DNA of 64,000 nucleotides from Herminiimonas arsenitoxidans (GCF_900130075.1 NZ_LT671418.1:2046001-2110000); one strand, 5' to 3'; counted from the stretch's first letter, positions 39,958-51,108 are shown. Notes: generated by a model from the sequence alone, not told the origin. Numbers and translations are program-made.

Positions 39958-40036
39958 GACTGACGGCTTTGCATCCGATCTGCCGAGAACATCAGCGGCA
40001 ATCTATTTAGGACTTTGCCGTCAGTCGCGCAAGCGA
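39958..40036. other. Structured intergenic element (nested inverted repeats)
   Basis: A 10-bp perfect stem GACTGACGGC/GCCGTCAGTC (39958-39967 with 40017-40026) encloses an inner 5-bp stem TGCCG/CGGCA (39981-39985 with 39996-40000). Beside it is TCGC-GCAA-GCGA (40025-40036), a GNRA-type tetraloop hairpin if read on the plus strand. It could be an RNA leader of thiS on the minus strand, an unannotated RNA, or a binding region. No terminator T-run follows. Confidence 0.4.
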
Positions 40037-40164
40037 TTAGGCCGGACTTGTCACCTAGTTAAAACTCCACTTTAGGCAAGGTGTACAGGCTCAGACTAGC
40101 AAAGAAGACCAGAATTCTACCTTCATTTGCACGATCAGAGGCAATACGCCCCCTCATCGTCACT

Positions 40165-40170
40165 TATAAT
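40165..40170 (+). promoter_or_regulatory. valS -10 box
   Basis: A perfect TATAAT lies 29 bases before the valS ATG. The -35 position (near 40142) is not consensus. A transcript from here would have a leader of about 22 bases, excluding the structured element upstream. Confidence 0.45.
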
Positions 40171-40199
40171 GCTTGATTCGATTCAATTCATTAAAAATC

Positions 40200-43097
40200 A
40201 TGGAATTAGCCAAGTCTTTCGATCCCGCCGACATTGAAGCATTCTGGGGCACCGAATGGGAGAAACGCGGTTACTACACCGCCACCACCGACGCAGACAA
40301 ACCCGCATTCAGCATACAGTTGCCACCACCGAACGTGACCGGCACTCTGCATTTGGGCCATGGATTCAATCAAACGATCATGGACGGCTTGACGCGCTAT
40401 CACCGCATGCGCGGCTTCAACACTGCCTGGATTCCTGGCACCGATCACGCCGGCATCGCGACGCAGATCGTGGTTGAACGCCAACTCGACGCACAAAAAA
40501 TCACACGCCACGACCTCGGCCGCGAGAAGTTCGTCGAAAAAGTCTGGGAATGGAAAGAGAAATCCGGCTCCACCATTACCGGTCAGATCCGCCGCCTCGG
40601 CGCTTCGCCGGACTGGAGCCGCGAATACTTCACAATGGATGAGCCACGCTCAAAAACCGTGACCGAAGTATTCGTCCGCCTGGTCGAACAAGGTTTGATC
40701 TACCGCGGCAAACGTCTGGTCAACTGGGATCCGGTACTCGGCACCGCAGTTTCTGATCTGGAAGTAGTGTCGGAAGAAGAAGACGGCCAGATGTGGAATA
40801 TCCGTTATCCACTGGCTGACGGCTCCAGCTACAAATTCCCGATCGCATTTGATGAAGAAGGCAACGCGACCGAATGGGAGGAACGCAACTTCATCGTGGT
40901 CGCGACCACACGTCCGGAAACCATGCTGGGCGACGTTGCAGTTGCAGTCGATCCTACAGATGAACGTTACCAACATTTAGTCGGAAAACTGCTCACGCTG
41001 CCTTTGTGCGACCGCGCAATTCCGATGATTGCCGACGATTACGTCGATAAGGAATTCGGTACCGGTTGCGTGAAGATCACGCCGGCACATGACTTCAACG
41101 ATTACGCCGTTGGCCAGCGTCACAACCTCGACAAGATCAGCATCCTGACACTGGACGCCAAGATCAATGAAAACGCACCTGCTGCCTATCAGGGTCTCGA
41201 TCGTTTTGCCGCGCGCAAACAAATCGTCGCCGACCTCGATGCACAAGGTTTGCTGGAACTGGTCAAACCGCACAAATTGATGGTGCCACGCGGTGACCGT
41301 ACCAACACCGTGATCGAGCCTATGCTGACCGATCAGTGGTTCGTCGCGATGAGCAAACCGGCACCGGAAGGCACTTACTTCCCGGGCAAATCGATTACCG
41401 AAGTCGCGCTGGAAAAAGTCGCGAACGGTGAAATCCAGATGCTGCCGGAGAACTGGACCAACACTTACAACCAGTGGCTGAACAACATCCAGGACTGGTG
41501 TATCTCGCGTCAACTGTGGTGGGGTCATCAAATCCCGGCCTGGTATGACAGCGAAGGCAAAGTCTATGTCGCACGCAATGAAGAAGAAGCAAAAGCCAAG
41601 GCTGCGGCAGCTGGCTACAACGGCCCGCTGACCCGCGACGAAGATGTACTCGACACCTGGTTCTCGTCGGCACTGGTGCCGTTCTCGACACTGGGCTGGC
41701 CGGAAGAAACGCCGGACTTCAAAACCTTCCTGCCATCCTCAGTACTGGTAACCGGCTTCGATATTATTTTCTTCTGGGTTGCACGCATGGTCATGATGAC
41801 CACGCACTTCACCGGAAAAGTACCGTTCAAAACGGTGTACGTGCATGGCTTGATACGCGACAGCAGCGGACAGAAAATGTCCAAGTCGAAAGGCAATACG
41901 CTTGATCCTATCGATCTGATCGACGGCATCAGCCTTGATGAATTGGTCGCCAAGCGCACCGTTGGCTTGATGAATCCCAAGCAAGCGACCAACATTGAGA
42001 AATCAACACGCAAGGAATTCCCTGCTGGCATTTCTGCTTATGGTACCGATGCGCTGCGCTTCACGATGGCGAGCTATGCATCGCTGGGACGCAACATCAA
42101 TTTCGATTTGAGTCGTTGCGAAGGCTATCGCAATTTCTGCAACAAGCTGTGGAATGCAACCCGCTTTGTCCTGATGAATTGCGAAGGTCACGATTGTGGC
42201 TTCCGTGATGCGCCTTGTGCAGCTGGTGATTGCGACCCGGACGGTTATACCGACTTCTCGCAAGCTGATCGCTGGATCGTGTCCAAACTGCAGCGCACTG
42301 AAGCCGACATCGCTAAAGGTTTTGCCGACTACCGTTTCGACAATATCGCCGCCTCGTTGTATCAGTTCATCTGGGATGAGTATTGCGACTGGTATCTGGA
42401 AGTTGCCAAGGTACAAATTCAAACCGGTAGCGAAGCACAACAACGCGCGACACGTCGCACTCTGTTGCGCGTACTGGAAACCATCTTGCGTCTGGCGCAT
42501 CCTGTCATTCCATTCATCACAGAAGCGCTGTGGCAAACCGTTGCGCCACTCACAGGCTACAAGCTCAATCCTGCCGGTGACTCGATCATGCTGCAGCCTT
42601 ATCCGGAAGCGCAAGCCGGCAAGATCGATGAACAAGCTGAAAGCTGGATGGCTGACTTGAAATCGATGACGGATGCTTGCCGCAATTTGCGTGGTGAAAT
42701 GCAATTGTCACCAGCCTTGCGCGTGCCACTGATCATGGAAGCAACCGACGCCGCACAAACAGCACAACTGCAATCGTTCGCACCGTATCTGCAAGCATTG
42801 GCCAAACTGTCGGAAGTTAATGTCGCTGACAAGTTGCCGGAATCGCCAGCGCCAGTTTCCATCGTCGGCACCGCGAAGTTGATGTTGAAAGTGGAAATCG
42901 ATGTCGCAGCAGAACGCGAACGTCTGAGCAAGGAAATCACGCGTCTCGACGGTGAAATCACCAAGGCCAACTCCAAGCTCGACAATGAAAGCTTCGTCGC
43001 CCGCGCACCGGCACAAGTTGTGGCGCAAGAGAAAGAACGTGTTGCCAACTTCTCGGCAACACTGAGCAAGCTGCGCGAGCAATTCGCCAAACTGTAA
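40200..43097 (+). CDS. valS: Valyl-tRNA synthetase
   Basis: A 965-residue class I synthetase. The HIGH-type motif is HLGH at residues 51-54 in [15 protein letters not shown], and KMSKS is at 559-563. The editing domain with [10 protein letters not shown] lies between them. The C-terminal coiled-coil arm (about 895-965, [20 protein letters not shown]...) is typical of ValRS. I chose the ATG at 40200 ([13 protein letters not shown]), not the upstream frame from 40173. Confidence 0.98.
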   Translation: MELAKSFDPADIEAFWGTEWEKRGYYTATTDADKPAFSIQLPPPNVTGTLHLGHGFNQTIMDGLTRYHRMRGFNTAWIPGTDHAGIATQIVVERQLDAQKITRHDLGREKFVEKVWEWKEKSGSTITGQIRRLGASPDWSREYFTMDEPRSKTVTEVFVRLVEQGLIYRGKRLVNWDPVLGTAVSDLEVVSEEEDGQMWNIRYPLADGSSYKFPIAFDEEGNATEWEERNFIVVATTRPETMLGDVAVAVDPTDERYQHLVGKLLTLPLCDRAIPMIADDYVDKEFGTGCVKITPAHDFNDYAVGQRHNLDKISILTLDAKINENAPAAYQGLDRFAARKQIVADLDAQGLLELVKPHKLMVPRGDRTNTVIEPMLTDQWFVAMSKPAPEGTYFPGKSITEVALEKVANGEIQMLPENWTNTYNQWLNNIQDWCISRQLWWGHQIPAWYDSEGKVYVARNEEEAKAKAAAAGYNGPLTRDEDVLDTWFSSALVPFSTLGWPEETPDFKTFLPSSVLVTGFDIIFFWVARMVMMTTHFTGKVPFKTVYVHGLIRDSSGQKMSKSKGNTLDPIDLIDGISLDELVAKRTVGLMNPKQATNIEKSTRKEFPAGISAYGTDALRFTMASYASLGRNINFDLSRCEGYRNFCNKLWNATRFVLMNCEGHDCGFRDAPCAAGDCDPDGYTDFSQADRWIVSKLQRTEADIAKGFADYRFDNIAASLYQFIWDEYCDWYLEVAKVQIQTGSEAQQRATRRTLLRVLETILRLAHPVIPFITEALWQTVAPLTGYKLNPAGDSIMLQPYPEAQAGKIDEQAESWMADLKSMTDACRNLRGEMQLSPALRVPLIMEATDAAQTAQLQSFAPYLQALAKLSEVNVADKLPESPAPVSIVGTAKLMLKVEIDVAAERERLSKEITRLDGEITKANSKLDNESFVARAPAQVVAQEKERVANFSATLSKLREQFAKL

Positions 43098-43111
43098 TTT
43101 GCAAGGCATCC

Positions 43112-43148
43112 AAAAGCGCAGCAAGTGCAAGCTTGCTGCGCTTTTTTT
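43112..43148 (+). terminator. Rho-independent terminator after valS
   Basis: A 14-bp stem (arms 43112-43125 and 43132-43145) with a 6-base loop, followed by seven T residues, ends the valS transcript. Confidence 0.92.
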
Positions 43149-43297
43149 ATTTCACGCGCCTTACGTATCACTCTTCGTTTCTTCCTCCTCGGTAATCAGA
43201 AGCATCTTTCAAAACTGACCATGCCTTTGTAGTAGCAATCTATCTACATCCCGGTCGCTTTGACGCTTTCCCACCACATTTCTTACGAATCTTTACG

Positions 43298-43312
43298 ACA
43301 AACAATGTTTGT
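43298..43312. promoter_or_regulatory. Palindrome upstream of the chemoreceptor gene
   Basis: A perfect 7-bp inverted repeat ACAAACA-A-TGTTTGT lies about 77 bases before the start of the chemoreceptor gene, in its presumed promoter region. It is a candidate operator. I saw no sigma-28 flagellar promoter match. Confidence 0.35.
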
Positions 43313-43388
43313 ATCCTAGACTTTCCATGAGGAAATTAATGCCCTTGCATTAGTAGTACTCCACCTGACCAACTCTAAAAGAGATCCC

Positions 43389-45023
43389 ATGAGCTTTTTA
43401 TCGAATGTTCGCATCGGTACCCGTCTTGCCATTGGTTTTATTCTCGTCCTCGCCCTATCTGTGGCCTCCATATCCGTCGCTCTGATACACGCCAAACAGA
43501 ATGCTGACGCAACACGCAACATGATGGAAAAGCCACTCACCAAGGAACGCATTACTTCGGATTGGTATGTACTCATATACTCGGCCATTGCCCGCACATC
43601 GATGATCGCCAAAAGCTCTGATGACACACTCTCCGTGGTATTTGCCGACGTGATTGCAGACAGCACGAAGCGAGGCACTGTATTACTGAAAAGTCTGGAA
43701 ACGCTGTTGACGAGCGATGAAGAAAAGAAAATGTATCAAGCTTCTATCGATCTGCGCAAAACCTATCAGTCATCCAAAGACGCTGTCATGGCGGCAAAAA
43801 AGGCCGGCGATAAAGCAGAGGCCGATCGCGTCTACAGCGATGTTTTTCTCCCCTCTGCCAAGGCTTACCAAGACAAGGTTCTTGAGTTTCTTTCCATGCA
43901 ACGCAAAACCATCGATGACATTGCGGCCAGCATCGATGCTGCGCAGCAACGCAGCTGGAATCTGATGGTGCTGCTGGGCATTTTGATGGTTGCGCTCGGC
44001 GCGATTTGTGCCATTGTCATCACACGCAGCATCACCCGACCGCTAAAACAGGCAATCGAAGTTGCCAGTTCTGCTGCTGCCGGTGATCTGACAAGTGAAA
44101 TCGGGCCACAGCCGAAAGATGAAATCGGCGACCTGATGCGCGCGCTCGGCGGCATGAACGACGGCTTGAAACAAATCGTCAACGACGTGAAAGCCGGCAC
44201 CGACTTCATCAACACAGCCTCGGCTGAAATCGCCAGCGGCAATCTCGACCTGTCGTCGCGTACCGAGCAGCAAGCCGCCTCGCTGGAAGAAACTGCATCA
44301 TCGATGGAAGAACTGACCGCAACCGTCAAACAAAATGCCGAAAACGCGCAACAGGCAAATCAGCTTGCCGTGTCCGCCTCCACAGTCGCAGCCAAAGGCG
44401 GTGCAGTCGTCAAGGAAATGATAGATACGATGGGTGCTATCAACGGCTCATCGCGCAAGATAGTCGACATCATCAGCGTCATTGATGGCATCGCATTCCA
44501 GACCAATATCCTTGCACTGAATGCCGCAGTCGAGGCAGCACGCGCTGGTGAACAGGGACGCGGCTTTGCCGTGGTCGCCACCGAAGTCCGCAACCTTGCG
44601 CAACGGTCCGCTGCCGCCGCGAAGGAAATCAAGAGCTTGATCGACGACTCAGTCAACAATGTCGATGCCGGCAGCAAGCTGGTGGCCGAAGCTGGCAAAA
44701 CGATGGACGATGTCGTCGGTAGCATCCGCCACGTGACCGATATCATGAACGAGATCATGGCCGCCAGCCAGGAACAGAGCTCCGGCATTGAACAAGTCAA
44801 CACGGCGATTGGTCAAATGGATCAGGTCACGCAGCAGAATGCCGCGCTAGTCGAAGAAGCTGCCGCCGCCTCGCAATCGCTACGCGACCAGGCCGACAAG
44901 CTGGCGCAGATCGTCAGCGTATTCAAACTCGACAGCAAGCAGGCGGCGCACGCTGGCAACCATACTCTCACGCATAGGTCTCATCCATCGCTCGGATACG
45001 ATGCCGAGCCATTCCGAAACTAG
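43389..45023 (+). CDS. Methyl-accepting chemotaxis protein
   Basis: A 544-residue class I chemoreceptor. A transmembrane helix at about residues 12-33 is followed by a four-helix-bundle periplasmic sensor (about 35-190, 4HB_MCP type). A second membrane helix (about 191-214) leads to a HAMP domain with TRSITRPLKQAIEVASSAAAGDL and a long signalling coiled coil. The tip carries VDGIAFQTNILALNAAVEAARAGEQGRGFAVVA. No C-terminal NWETF-type CheR-binding pentapeptide is seen. The ligand is unknown. No che or flagellar genes are adjacent. Confidence 0.95.
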   Translation: MSFLSNVRIGTRLAIGFILVLALSVASISVALIHAKQNADATRNMMEKPLTKERITSDWYVLIYSAIARTSMIAKSSDDTLSVVFADVIADSTKRGTVLLKSLETLLTSDEEKKMYQASIDLRKTYQSSKDAVMAAKKAGDKAEADRVYSDVFLPSAKAYQDKVLEFLSMQRKTIDDIAASIDAAQQRSWNLMVLLGILMVALGAICAIVITRSITRPLKQAIEVASSAAAGDLTSEIGPQPKDEIGDLMRALGGMNDGLKQIVNDVKAGTDFINTASAEIASGNLDLSSRTEQQAASLEETASSMEELTATVKQNAENAQQANQLAVSASTVAAKGGAVVKEMIDTMGAINGSSRKIVDIISVIDGIAFQTNILALNAAVEAARAGEQGRGFAVVATEVRNLAQRSAAAAKEIKSLIDDSVNNVDAGSKLVAEAGKTMDDVVGSIRHVTDIMNEIMAASQEQSSGIEQVNTAIGQMDQVTQQNAALVEEAAAASQSLRDQADKLAQIVSVFKLDSKQAAHAGNHTLTHRSHPSLGYDAEPFRN

Positions 45024-45051
45024 ACACACCGAAAGAAAGTGGATGCAATAA

Positions 45052-45092
45052 AAAAACCGCCGACGTCTACAAGACGTTCGGCGGATTTTTTA
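45052..45092 (+). terminator. Rho-independent terminator after the chemoreceptor gene
   Basis: A GC-rich stem (CCGCCGACGTCT with ACGTTCGGCGG, one mismatch region) flanked by an A-run and followed by TTTTTTA. It may also act for the convergent minus-strand gene. Confidence 0.85.
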
Positions 45093-45155
45093 TCCTTGCT
45101 GCAGACGCTACAGGTCGCGCTTAAAAATAATCAGAAAATAGAAAGCTGCTGCAAG

Positions 45156-45992
45156 CTAAATAAACGACAACGTCAAACCCGGCAAAGTCACACCCGAAAA
45201 TGCAGTCGACCAAGTCTCCCCAGCCTTCACCGGATAAGCATCCGTCAGTGTCCCGGTTGCAATGATTTCACCGGCAGCCAAAGGTGCAAACTGCGGTTGC
45301 GTCTGCAAGGTCTGGTGCAGATTCAACAAAGCATGCACCGGACTATCCAGCACATTGCTGCCAAAACCAGCGCTGTGCAATCTGAATTCATCACCGTCGC
45401 TATACGACAGCGATACGCTAGCCGCAGTCAGAATGTCCGCCAAATGCGCACGTGTCGCCGACGACAACATATGCGGCTCACCTAAAATCAATGCGCCATG
45501 GAAGCCGAAAGCCGCAACGGCATCGGCCGCTTCGAACTTCCAATCAGGAAACGGGCACACCACCAATTCAAATCCGTGCGCCATCCATTCGATGCAATTC
45601 GCAATATCTTCCAACGTCGCATTCGCTGGCGGCGCTTTGGCCAGCTTGAACACAATCTCCGGCTCTATGCGCGGCTGTACCGCACCGGTCAAATCCTGCA
45701 AGCCGTGATTATTTTCTGAATAACGCACAGTATCGTCATACATATGTGCCCAGATCGGCGCACTGATAGGCTCGCGCTCACCGTAGTTAGGCCAAATCTT
45801 GCGATTGGTAAAACCGATCTTGCGCCCTATCGGCGTCTCGCCTTGTGCAGTACGTATATCGACTATGCATTTGGCAATATCGTAACCATCGGCGATCGAT
45901 AGATTATCGTCTTTGCTCAAACAGGGAATTTGTTGCGCATCCGCTCGCGCGGCCAGTAATTGGTGCGCGTATCGATTGGCTTGGGTAGACAT
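45156..45992 (-). CDS. Fumarylacetoacetate-hydrolase-fold protein, 2-keto-4-pentenoate hydratase type
   Basis: A 278-residue MhpD-like protein. PIGRKIGFTNRKIWPNYGEREPI, RIEPEIVFKLAKAP with the acidic metal-site residues, and the C-terminal GEIIATGTLTDAYPVKAGETWSTAF match the 2-keto-4-pentenoate hydratase/oxaloerotate decarboxylase family. I chose the ATG at 45992; an ATG two codons upstream is possible. No other meta-cleavage genes are near, so the reaction and pathway are uncertain. Confidence 0.85.
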   Translation of the reverse strand: MSTQANRYAHQLLAARADAQQIPCLSKDDNLSIADGYDIAKCIVDIRTAQGETPIGRKIGFTNRKIWPNYGEREPISAPIWAHMYDDTVRYSENNHGLQDLTGAVQPRIEPEIVFKLAKAPPANATLEDIANCIEWMAHGFELVVCPFPDWKFEAADAVAAFGFHGALILGEPHMLSSATRAHLADILTAASVSLSYSDGDEFRLHSAGFGSNVLDSPVHALLNLHQTLQTQPQFAPLAAGEIIATGTLTDAYPVKAGETWSTAFSGVTLPGLTLSFI

Positions 45993-46199
45993 CAACATGG
46001 CTAGCTCGCGCAGAGAAGTTGAATAAAGGAAATAAAGCCTTATTTGCGATGCAACATTCTCACACAAGCTCGATGCCCTGCAAAGGAGCAAATTGTCCCA
46101 AGAAGCACGTATCAGATGAAATTTTTTAATGCAGAGATGACTTTTGACTAATGACTCACTGCAACATTACAAGCGCTTCACTAGCTTGCATGCAGGTAT

Positions 46200-46655
46200 T
46201 CAGGACTGCTTGCGTAGTCTTGCCAGATAACGATCCAACTGATTGGCAAACGCTCTTATATCGCTCTGGCTAAAGGCTGCAGGGCCGCCGGTATCGACGC
46301 CGCTGCTACGCAAGTCATCCATGAAGGCTCGCATCGTCAACTGTTGCTGAATATTGTCTTTCGTATAAAACTCGCCGCGCGGATTCAGCGGATGACCGCC
46401 CTTCTCCAGCACATCAGCTGCCAACGGGATATCAGCCGTGATGACAAGATCGCCTTCTTGCACCAGACGTACGATTTCATTGTCGGCCACATCGAAGCCG
46501 GCCGGCACCTGGATCGCCTTGATGAAACGCGAAGGCGGCGTACGCAATAATTTGTTTGCCACCAGTGTGACTTGCACTTCGAGTCTGTCTGCAACGCGAA
46601 ACAAGACATCCTTGATCACGTTGGGACAAGCGTCGGCATCAACCCAGATTTGCAT
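46200..46655 (-). CDS. YaiI/YqxD family protein (DUF188)
   Basis: A 151-residue protein starting [24 protein letters not shown], the DUF188 signature with a PIN-like acidic cluster. [29 protein letters not shown] and [14 protein letters not shown] are also family features. Function unknown; a nuclease-like fold is suggested for the family. It lies downstream of ruvB on the same strand. Confidence 0.9.
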   Translation of the reverse strand: MQIWVDADACPNVIKDVLFRVADRLEVQVTLVANKLLRTPPSRFIKAIQVPAGFDVADNEIVRLVQEGDLVITADIPLAADVLEKGGHPLNPRGEFYTKDNIQQQLTMRAFMDDLRSSGVDTGGPAAFSQSDIRAFANQLDRYLARLRKQS

Positions 46656-46724
46656 GATTTTCTTTTTGCAGGAATGTAGTACGCAGGGATAAGCGTCGTG
46701 CAGCAGGCAATGCCGACAAGCTTG

Positions 46725-47780
46725 TTAGCTGCCCCACAACTCGCCGTTTGGCCCAGTCTGCGGCGCAACGACACCGAAGTGTGCATAAGCCACCTGCGTC
46801 GCGATACGCCCGCGTGGCGTACGTTGCAAGAAGCCTTGTTGTATCAGATAGGGTTCAAGCACGTCTTCTATCGTGTCGCGCTCTTCACCGATAGCTGCAG
46901 CCAGATTATCGAGTCCGACCGGGCCACCATTGAATTTGAACAGCACGGCTTCCAGCAATTTTCTATCCATCAGGTCGAAGCCAACCGGATCGACATCCAG
47001 CATCACCAGCGCAGCATCGGCCATAGCCTTGGTGATTTTGCCATCGCCTTTAACTTCCGCATAATCACGCACACGACGCAACAAGCGATTGGCAATACGC
47101 GGCGTGCCACGACTACGTTTGGCGATTTCAAATGCACCTTCTTCATCGATAGGCGCGTTCAGCAAAGAAGAGCTGCGCGTAACGATCTTCGTCAATTCCA
47201 GCGGCGTATAAAACTCGAGACGGGCGACGATACCAAAACGATCGCGCAAAGGATTCGTCAGCATGCCGGCACGCGTAGTCGCACCGACCAGTGTAAAAGG
47301 CTGCAAATCGAGTCGCACAGAACGCGCAGCAGGACCTTCACCGATCATGATGTCGATCTGGTAATCCTCCAGCGCCGGGTACAGAATTTCTTCGACCACG
47401 GGCGACAAGCGATGTATCTCATCGATGAAGAGTACGTCGTTAGCTTCAAGGTTGGTCAGCAATGCCGCCAGATCGCCAGCGCGCTCCAGTACCGGACCGG
47501 AAGTCTGGCGCAGGTTGACACCCATCTCGCGCGCGATGATGTGGGCCAGCGTGGTCTTACCCAAACCCGGAGGGCCAAACAATAAAGTGTGATCCAGTGC
47601 TTCGCGTCGCTGCCGTGCTGCCGTGATGAAAATCTCAAGCTGGCCACGGATTTTTTCCTGGCCCACATATTCATCTAACTGCTTGGGACGCAGCGCACGC
47701 TCGATTGCCTCCTCGTTGGCGGAGGCGGGAGTCGCTGCAATGATGCGTTGTTCGCTGAAATCGTCGGTTTGTATGCTCAT
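46725..47780 (-). CDS. ruvB: Holliday junction branch-migration helicase RuvB
   Basis: A 351-residue AAA+ ATPase. Walker A is in [16 protein letters not shown], Walker B in [12 protein letters not shown], sensor 1 in [11 protein letters not shown] and the arginine finger region in [18 protein letters not shown]. The C-terminal winged helix contains [13 protein letters not shown]. It forms hexamers that drive branch migration with RuvA. ruvA lies 49 bases upstream. Confidence 0.98.
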   Translation of the reverse strand: MSIQTDDFSEQRIIAATPASANEEAIERALRPKQLDEYVGQEKIRGQLEIFITAARQRREALDHTLLFGPPGLGKTTLAHIIAREMGVNLRQTSGPVLERAGDLAALLTNLEANDVLFIDEIHRLSPVVEEILYPALEDYQIDIMIGEGPAARSVRLDLQPFTLVGATTRAGMLTNPLRDRFGIVARLEFYTPLELTKIVTRSSSLLNAPIDEEGAFEIAKRSRGTPRIANRLLRRVRDYAEVKGDGKITKAMADAALVMLDVDPVGFDLMDRKLLEAVLFKFNGGPVGLDNLAAAIGEERDTIEDVLEPYLIQQGFLQRTPRGRIATQVAYAHFGVVAPQTGPNGELWGS

Positions 47781-47829
47781 GGTCGCATTGTAGCGTGACG
47801 GCTTCTAAATTTAATAACAGGATCTGCGC

Positions 47830-48405
47830 TTACGCTTTTGACAGCGATTTCAACGCCAGCTTGATGCCATCGGAAACGCCCGTACCGGCAGGCACTTGTT
47901 TCAAGGCCAGCATCGCTTCCTTGTCCGAATAACCGAGAGCCAACAGCGCATTCAAGATATCGGAAGTCGCATCTGATGTAACCGCACCCATCGCGCCAAG
48001 GTCAGCGCCCAATTTTCCTTTTAATTCCAGCAGCAAACGTTCAGCAGTTTTCTTGCCTATGCCGGGAATCTTGGTCAATCGTCCAGCTTCCTGCATCGTG
48101 ATCGCTTGCGCCAGATCAGCCACCGACATACCGGACAAAATCGACAAGGCCGTGCGTGCGCCTATGCCGGTAATTTTCACCAATTGCTTGAAGACATTAC
48201 GCTCTTCATTCGTGCCGAAACCAAACAGGATGTGCGCATCTTCGCGCACCGTCAGATGCGTCAGCAACACGACTTTTTCACCGAGGCCAGGCAGGTTGTA
48301 GAAGGTGCTCATAGGCACGTTCACTTCGTAACCGACGCCATTGCAATCAACCAGCAATTGCGGTGGATTTTTCTCTAGCAACAATCCGGAAAGACGACCT
48401 ATCAT
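47830..48405 (-). CDS. ruvA: Holliday junction DNA helicase subunit RuvA
   Basis: A 191-residue RuvA. The OB domain starts [28 protein letters not shown]. Two helix-hairpin-helix motifs lie in the middle ([17 protein letters not shown] and [19 protein letters not shown]), and the RuvB-binding domain III ends the protein ([19 protein letters not shown]). It binds four-way junctions as a tetramer. Confidence 0.97.
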   Translation of the reverse strand: MIGRLSGLLLEKNPPQLLVDCNGVGYEVNVPMSTFYNLPGLGEKVVLLTHLTVREDAHILFGFGTNEERNVFKQLVKITGIGARTALSILSGMSVADLAQAITMQEAGRLTKIPGIGKKTAERLLLELKGKLGADLGAMGAVTSDATSDILNALLALGYSDKEAMLALKQVPAGTGVSDGIKLALKSLSKA

Positions 48406-48481
48406 CGTGATGACCTTGAATAGAAATGATTGAATATTTTTGTTCAGCTATCGAGCGTAGTACGGATTGTGAGCTTGCGCA

Positions 48482-49024
48482 TTATCCGACCAAACGACCA
48501 CCGCGCACACGCAAACCTTTTCTCGCCAACTCAGGTGCCAGCGCACCAAGCACGCTCAATGCTTCGCCGCTATGCGCATGACAGATGGCCACGCCCAATG
48601 CATCAGCAGCATCGGTACCGGGCAATCCGGATAATTTCAGCAGACGCTGCACCATGTCCTGCACCTGCGCCTTCTGCGCCTTGCCTTGTCCGACCACGGC
48701 CTGCTTGACTTGCAAAGCGGTATATTCCGCCACCAGTAAATCAGCACCTACCAGCGCGCAAATTGCAGCGCCACGGGCTTGACCGAGCAACAGTGTCGAT
48801 TGCGGATTAACGTTGACGAAGACTTTTTCTATCGCGGCACAATCCGGCTTGTAGGTAGCAATGACTTCTGCAACGCTCAGGAGTATGGTTTTCAGCCGCT
48901 GTGGCAAATCGGCATCAGGCGTCTTGATTGTGCCTGATGCGATATAAGTGAGTTTGTTGCCATGCTTCTCGATCACACCGAAACCGGTAGTACGCAAACC
49001 GGGATCGATGCCGAGAATTTTCAT
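48482..49024 (-). CDS. ruvC: Holliday junction resolvase RuvC
   Basis: A 180-residue RNase-H-fold endonuclease. The acidic catalytic residues are visible: Asp7 in [14 protein letters not shown], Glu in [15 protein letters not shown] and the C-terminal Asp pair in [14 protein letters not shown]. It resolves junctions handed on by RuvAB. First of the ruvC-ruvA-ruvB set, downstream of purH. Confidence 0.97.
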   Translation of the reverse strand: MKILGIDPGLRTTGFGVIEKHGNKLTYIASGTIKTPDADLPQRLKTILLSVAEVIATYKPDCAAIEKVFVNVNPQSTLLLGQARGAAICALVGADLLVAEYTALQVKQAVVGQGKAQKAQVQDMVQRLLKLSGLPGTDAADALGVAICHAHSGEALSVLGALAPELARKGLRVRGGRLVG

Positions 49025-49096
49025 ATTGGATATATGGGCAGATAGTTAAAGACGACACGGCATCAGCCGCATTATCCTTTTTGCTTAATTTTTTGT

Positions 49097-50662
49097 TTAA
49101 TGACGGAAATGACGTGTACCAGTCAGCATCATCACGATGCCATGTTCATCAGCAGCATCGATGACTTCTTGATCGCGCATAGAACCACCTGGATGAATCA
49201 CCGAAGTTGCACCAGCTGCGACAACAACGTCCAAACCATCACGGAACGGGAAGAAAGCATCAGACGCAACCGCAGTGCCCACCAATGACAAACCAGCGTT
49301 CTGCGCCTTGATCGATGCGATACGTGCCGAGTCGATACGGCTCATCTGACCGGCGCCTACACCCATGGTCATGCCGTTTGCACAGAACACGATTGCATTC
49401 GATTTAACGAACTTGGCAACGCGCCAAGCAAACATCAAGTCTTGCAATTGTTGTGGTGTTGGTTGCTTCTTGCTGACGATTTTCAGTTCGGCCAAGGCAA
49501 CGTTTTTTGCATCCGGCGATTGCACCAGCAAGCCGCCGCCCACGCGTTTTAAGTCGTGGTTATTGACTGCATTACCGAGTGGAATTTCCAGCAAGCGTAC
49601 GTTTTGTTTGGCTGCAAAAATTTTCTTCGCCTGCTCGGTAAATGATGGTGCGATCAAGACTTCGACAAATTGCTTGGCTACCGCTTCCGCAGCATTGCCA
49701 TCAACTTCACGATTGAAAGCAATGATGCCGCCGAAGGCTGAAGTCGGATCGGTTTGCAGTGCTTTGCTATACGCTTCCAACGGGCTTGCACCAACTGCCA
49801 CGCCACATGGATTGGCATGCTTGATGATGACGCATGCGGACTCATCAAAAGTCTTCACGCATTCCCACGCTGCATCTGCATCGGCGATATTGTTGTACGA
49901 CAGTTCCTTGCCTTGCAATTGCGTGTAGTTCGCCAATGCGCCTACTTGCGGATTGCTCTCGCGATAGAAGGCCGCGGACTGATGCGGGTTTTCACCGTAA
50001 CGCATTTCCTGCACTTTTTCAAAATGCAAATTCAAGGTCGAAGGATAAGCGCTGCGTGTTGCGTGCTGTTTGTCTGCGCCCAACGAAGTGAAATAGTTGG
50101 TGATCGCACCATCGTATTGCGCTGTGTGCGCGAATACTTTTTTCGCCAGTGTGAATTTGGTTTCGTAGGTTACTTCGCCTTGGTTGGCATTCAACTCGCT
50201 CAACACTTGGCTGTAATCGGTAGGATCACAAATGACGACGACGTCTTTATGGTTCTTGGCCGACGAACGCAACATGGCTGGACCGCCGATATCGATGTTC
50301 TCGATGGCGTCTTCCAGTGAGCAGTGTTCGCGTGCAACGGTTTCCTGAAATGGATACAGATTGACGACCACCATATCGATATTCGGGATGCCGTGTTTTT
50401 CCAGAGCACTGACGTGTTCAGGGAAATCGCGACGCGCCAGAATGCCGCCGTGCACTTTAGGGTGCAAGGTTTTGACACGGCCATCGAGCATTTCCGGGAA
50501 GCCGGTGTAATCCGCTACTTCTGTGACGCTGATACCGTTTTCAGCCAGCAATTTTGCTGTGCCGCCAGTCGATAGGATATTGACGCCCATGCCTGACAGC
50601 GCGCGCGCAAATTCCAGAACGCCAGTTTTGTCAGAGACCGAGATAAGAGCTTGTTTGATCAT
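49097..50662 (-). CDS. purH: Bifunctional AICAR transformylase/IMP cyclohydrolase
   Basis: A 521-residue PurH doing the last two steps of IMP synthesis. The N-terminal MGS-like IMP cyclohydrolase domain has [32 protein letters not shown] and [18 protein letters not shown]. The transformylase domain has [14 protein letters not shown] and KHANPCGVA, with C-terminal [14 protein letters not shown] and [10 protein letters not shown]. It follows fis by 137 bases. Confidence 0.98.
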   Translation of the reverse strand: MIKQALISVSDKTGVLEFARALSGMGVNILSTGGTAKLLAENGISVTEVADYTGFPEMLDGRVKTLHPKVHGGILARRDFPEHVSALEKHGIPNIDMVVVNLYPFQETVAREHCSLEDAIENIDIGGPAMLRSSAKNHKDVVVICDPTDYSQVLSELNANQGEVTYETKFTLAKKVFAHTAQYDGAITNYFTSLGADKQHATRSAYPSTLNLHFEKVQEMRYGENPHQSAAFYRESNPQVGALANYTQLQGKELSYNNIADADAAWECVKTFDESACVIIKHANPCGVAVGASPLEAYSKALQTDPTSAFGGIIAFNREVDGNAAEAVAKQFVEVLIAPSFTEQAKKIFAAKQNVRLLEIPLGNAVNNHDLKRVGGGLLVQSPDAKNVALAELKIVSKKQPTPQQLQDLMFAWRVAKFVKSNAIVFCANGMTMGVGAGQMSRIDSARIASIKAQNAGLSLVGTAVASDAFFPFRDGLDVVVAAGATSVIHPGGSMRDQEVIDAADEHGIVMMLTGTRHFRH

Positions 50663-50755
50663 GATGAAAATAGTGGAAGTAAATTAAATAAGATAAAGGC
50701 GCGAGGCAACAACGGTTCAACTTACGCGACTACACCGCCGCCCTTACCTGATTCA

Positions 50756-50778
50756 CTTCCCGCCAGAACTGCGGGAAG
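50756..50778 (-). other. Hairpin between fis and purH
   Basis: An 8-bp stem CTTCCCGC/GCGGGAAG with a 7-base loop lies just after the fis stop. No T-run follows on the minus strand. It may reduce readthrough from dusB-fis into purH. Confidence 0.4.
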
Positions 50779-50799
50779 AAAGTTTGGTGTACAAAGCCG

Positions 50800-51033
50800 T
50801 TACAGCAGATCGTGCTGCTGCAACTTCTTGCGCAGCGTATTGCGATTGATGCCCAGCATATCTGCCGCATGCGACTGATTGCCTTCGGCACGTTCCATCA
50901 CTGCTTCGAGGATGGGTTTTTCTACAGTAAAAACGACCATCTCATAGACATTCGATGGCATTTGCTCGCCCAGATCCTTGAAATATTTTTCCAGGCTTTT
51001 CTTGACGACTTCTTGGATATTATCTTTGCTCAT
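50800..51033 (-). CDS. fis: Nucleoid-associated protein Fis
   Basis: A 77-residue Fis-like protein. The ATG at 51033 (MSKDNIQEVVKKSLEKYFKDLGEQ) gives the normal betaproteobacterial length; the track frame to 51093 adds a non-conserved segment. The C-terminal helix-turn-helix AEGNQSHAADMLGINRNTLRKKLQQHDL is a near match to the Fis family. dusB upstream and fis are an ancient operon pair; 75 bases separate them here. Confidence 0.95.
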   Translation of the reverse strand: MSKDNIQEVVKKSLEKYFKDLGEQMPSNVYEMVVFTVEKPILEAVMERAEGNQSHAADMLGINRNTLRKKLQQHDLL

Positions 51034-51108
51034 GTGCTTAGTTGATTGCGCGTTTTTATAATTTGTCGGGGTCCGCACATTGCCAGATGACAATGTATTA
51101 ACCCTGTA

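Larger units (their letters stand above)
39888..40199. other. 312-base intergenic region between thiS and valS
   Basis: No gene is supported. It lies between divergent thiS and valS. It holds a dense set of inverted repeats (39940-40036) described separately, and a TATAAT near valS. I looked for a TPP riboswitch (THI box) on the minus strand upstream of thiS and did not recognise the conserved core. Confidence 0.6.

Noticed and set aside
39888-40199. TPP riboswitch upstream of thiS
   Set aside because: A CTGAG appears on the minus strand, but the rest of the THI-box core (ACCCTT, CCTGATC, GCGTAGGGA) is not recognisable.
46698-47585. 295-residue open frame opposite ruvB
   Set aside because: Antisense to an intact ruvB, no recognisable domain, composition typical of a reverse-complement frame.
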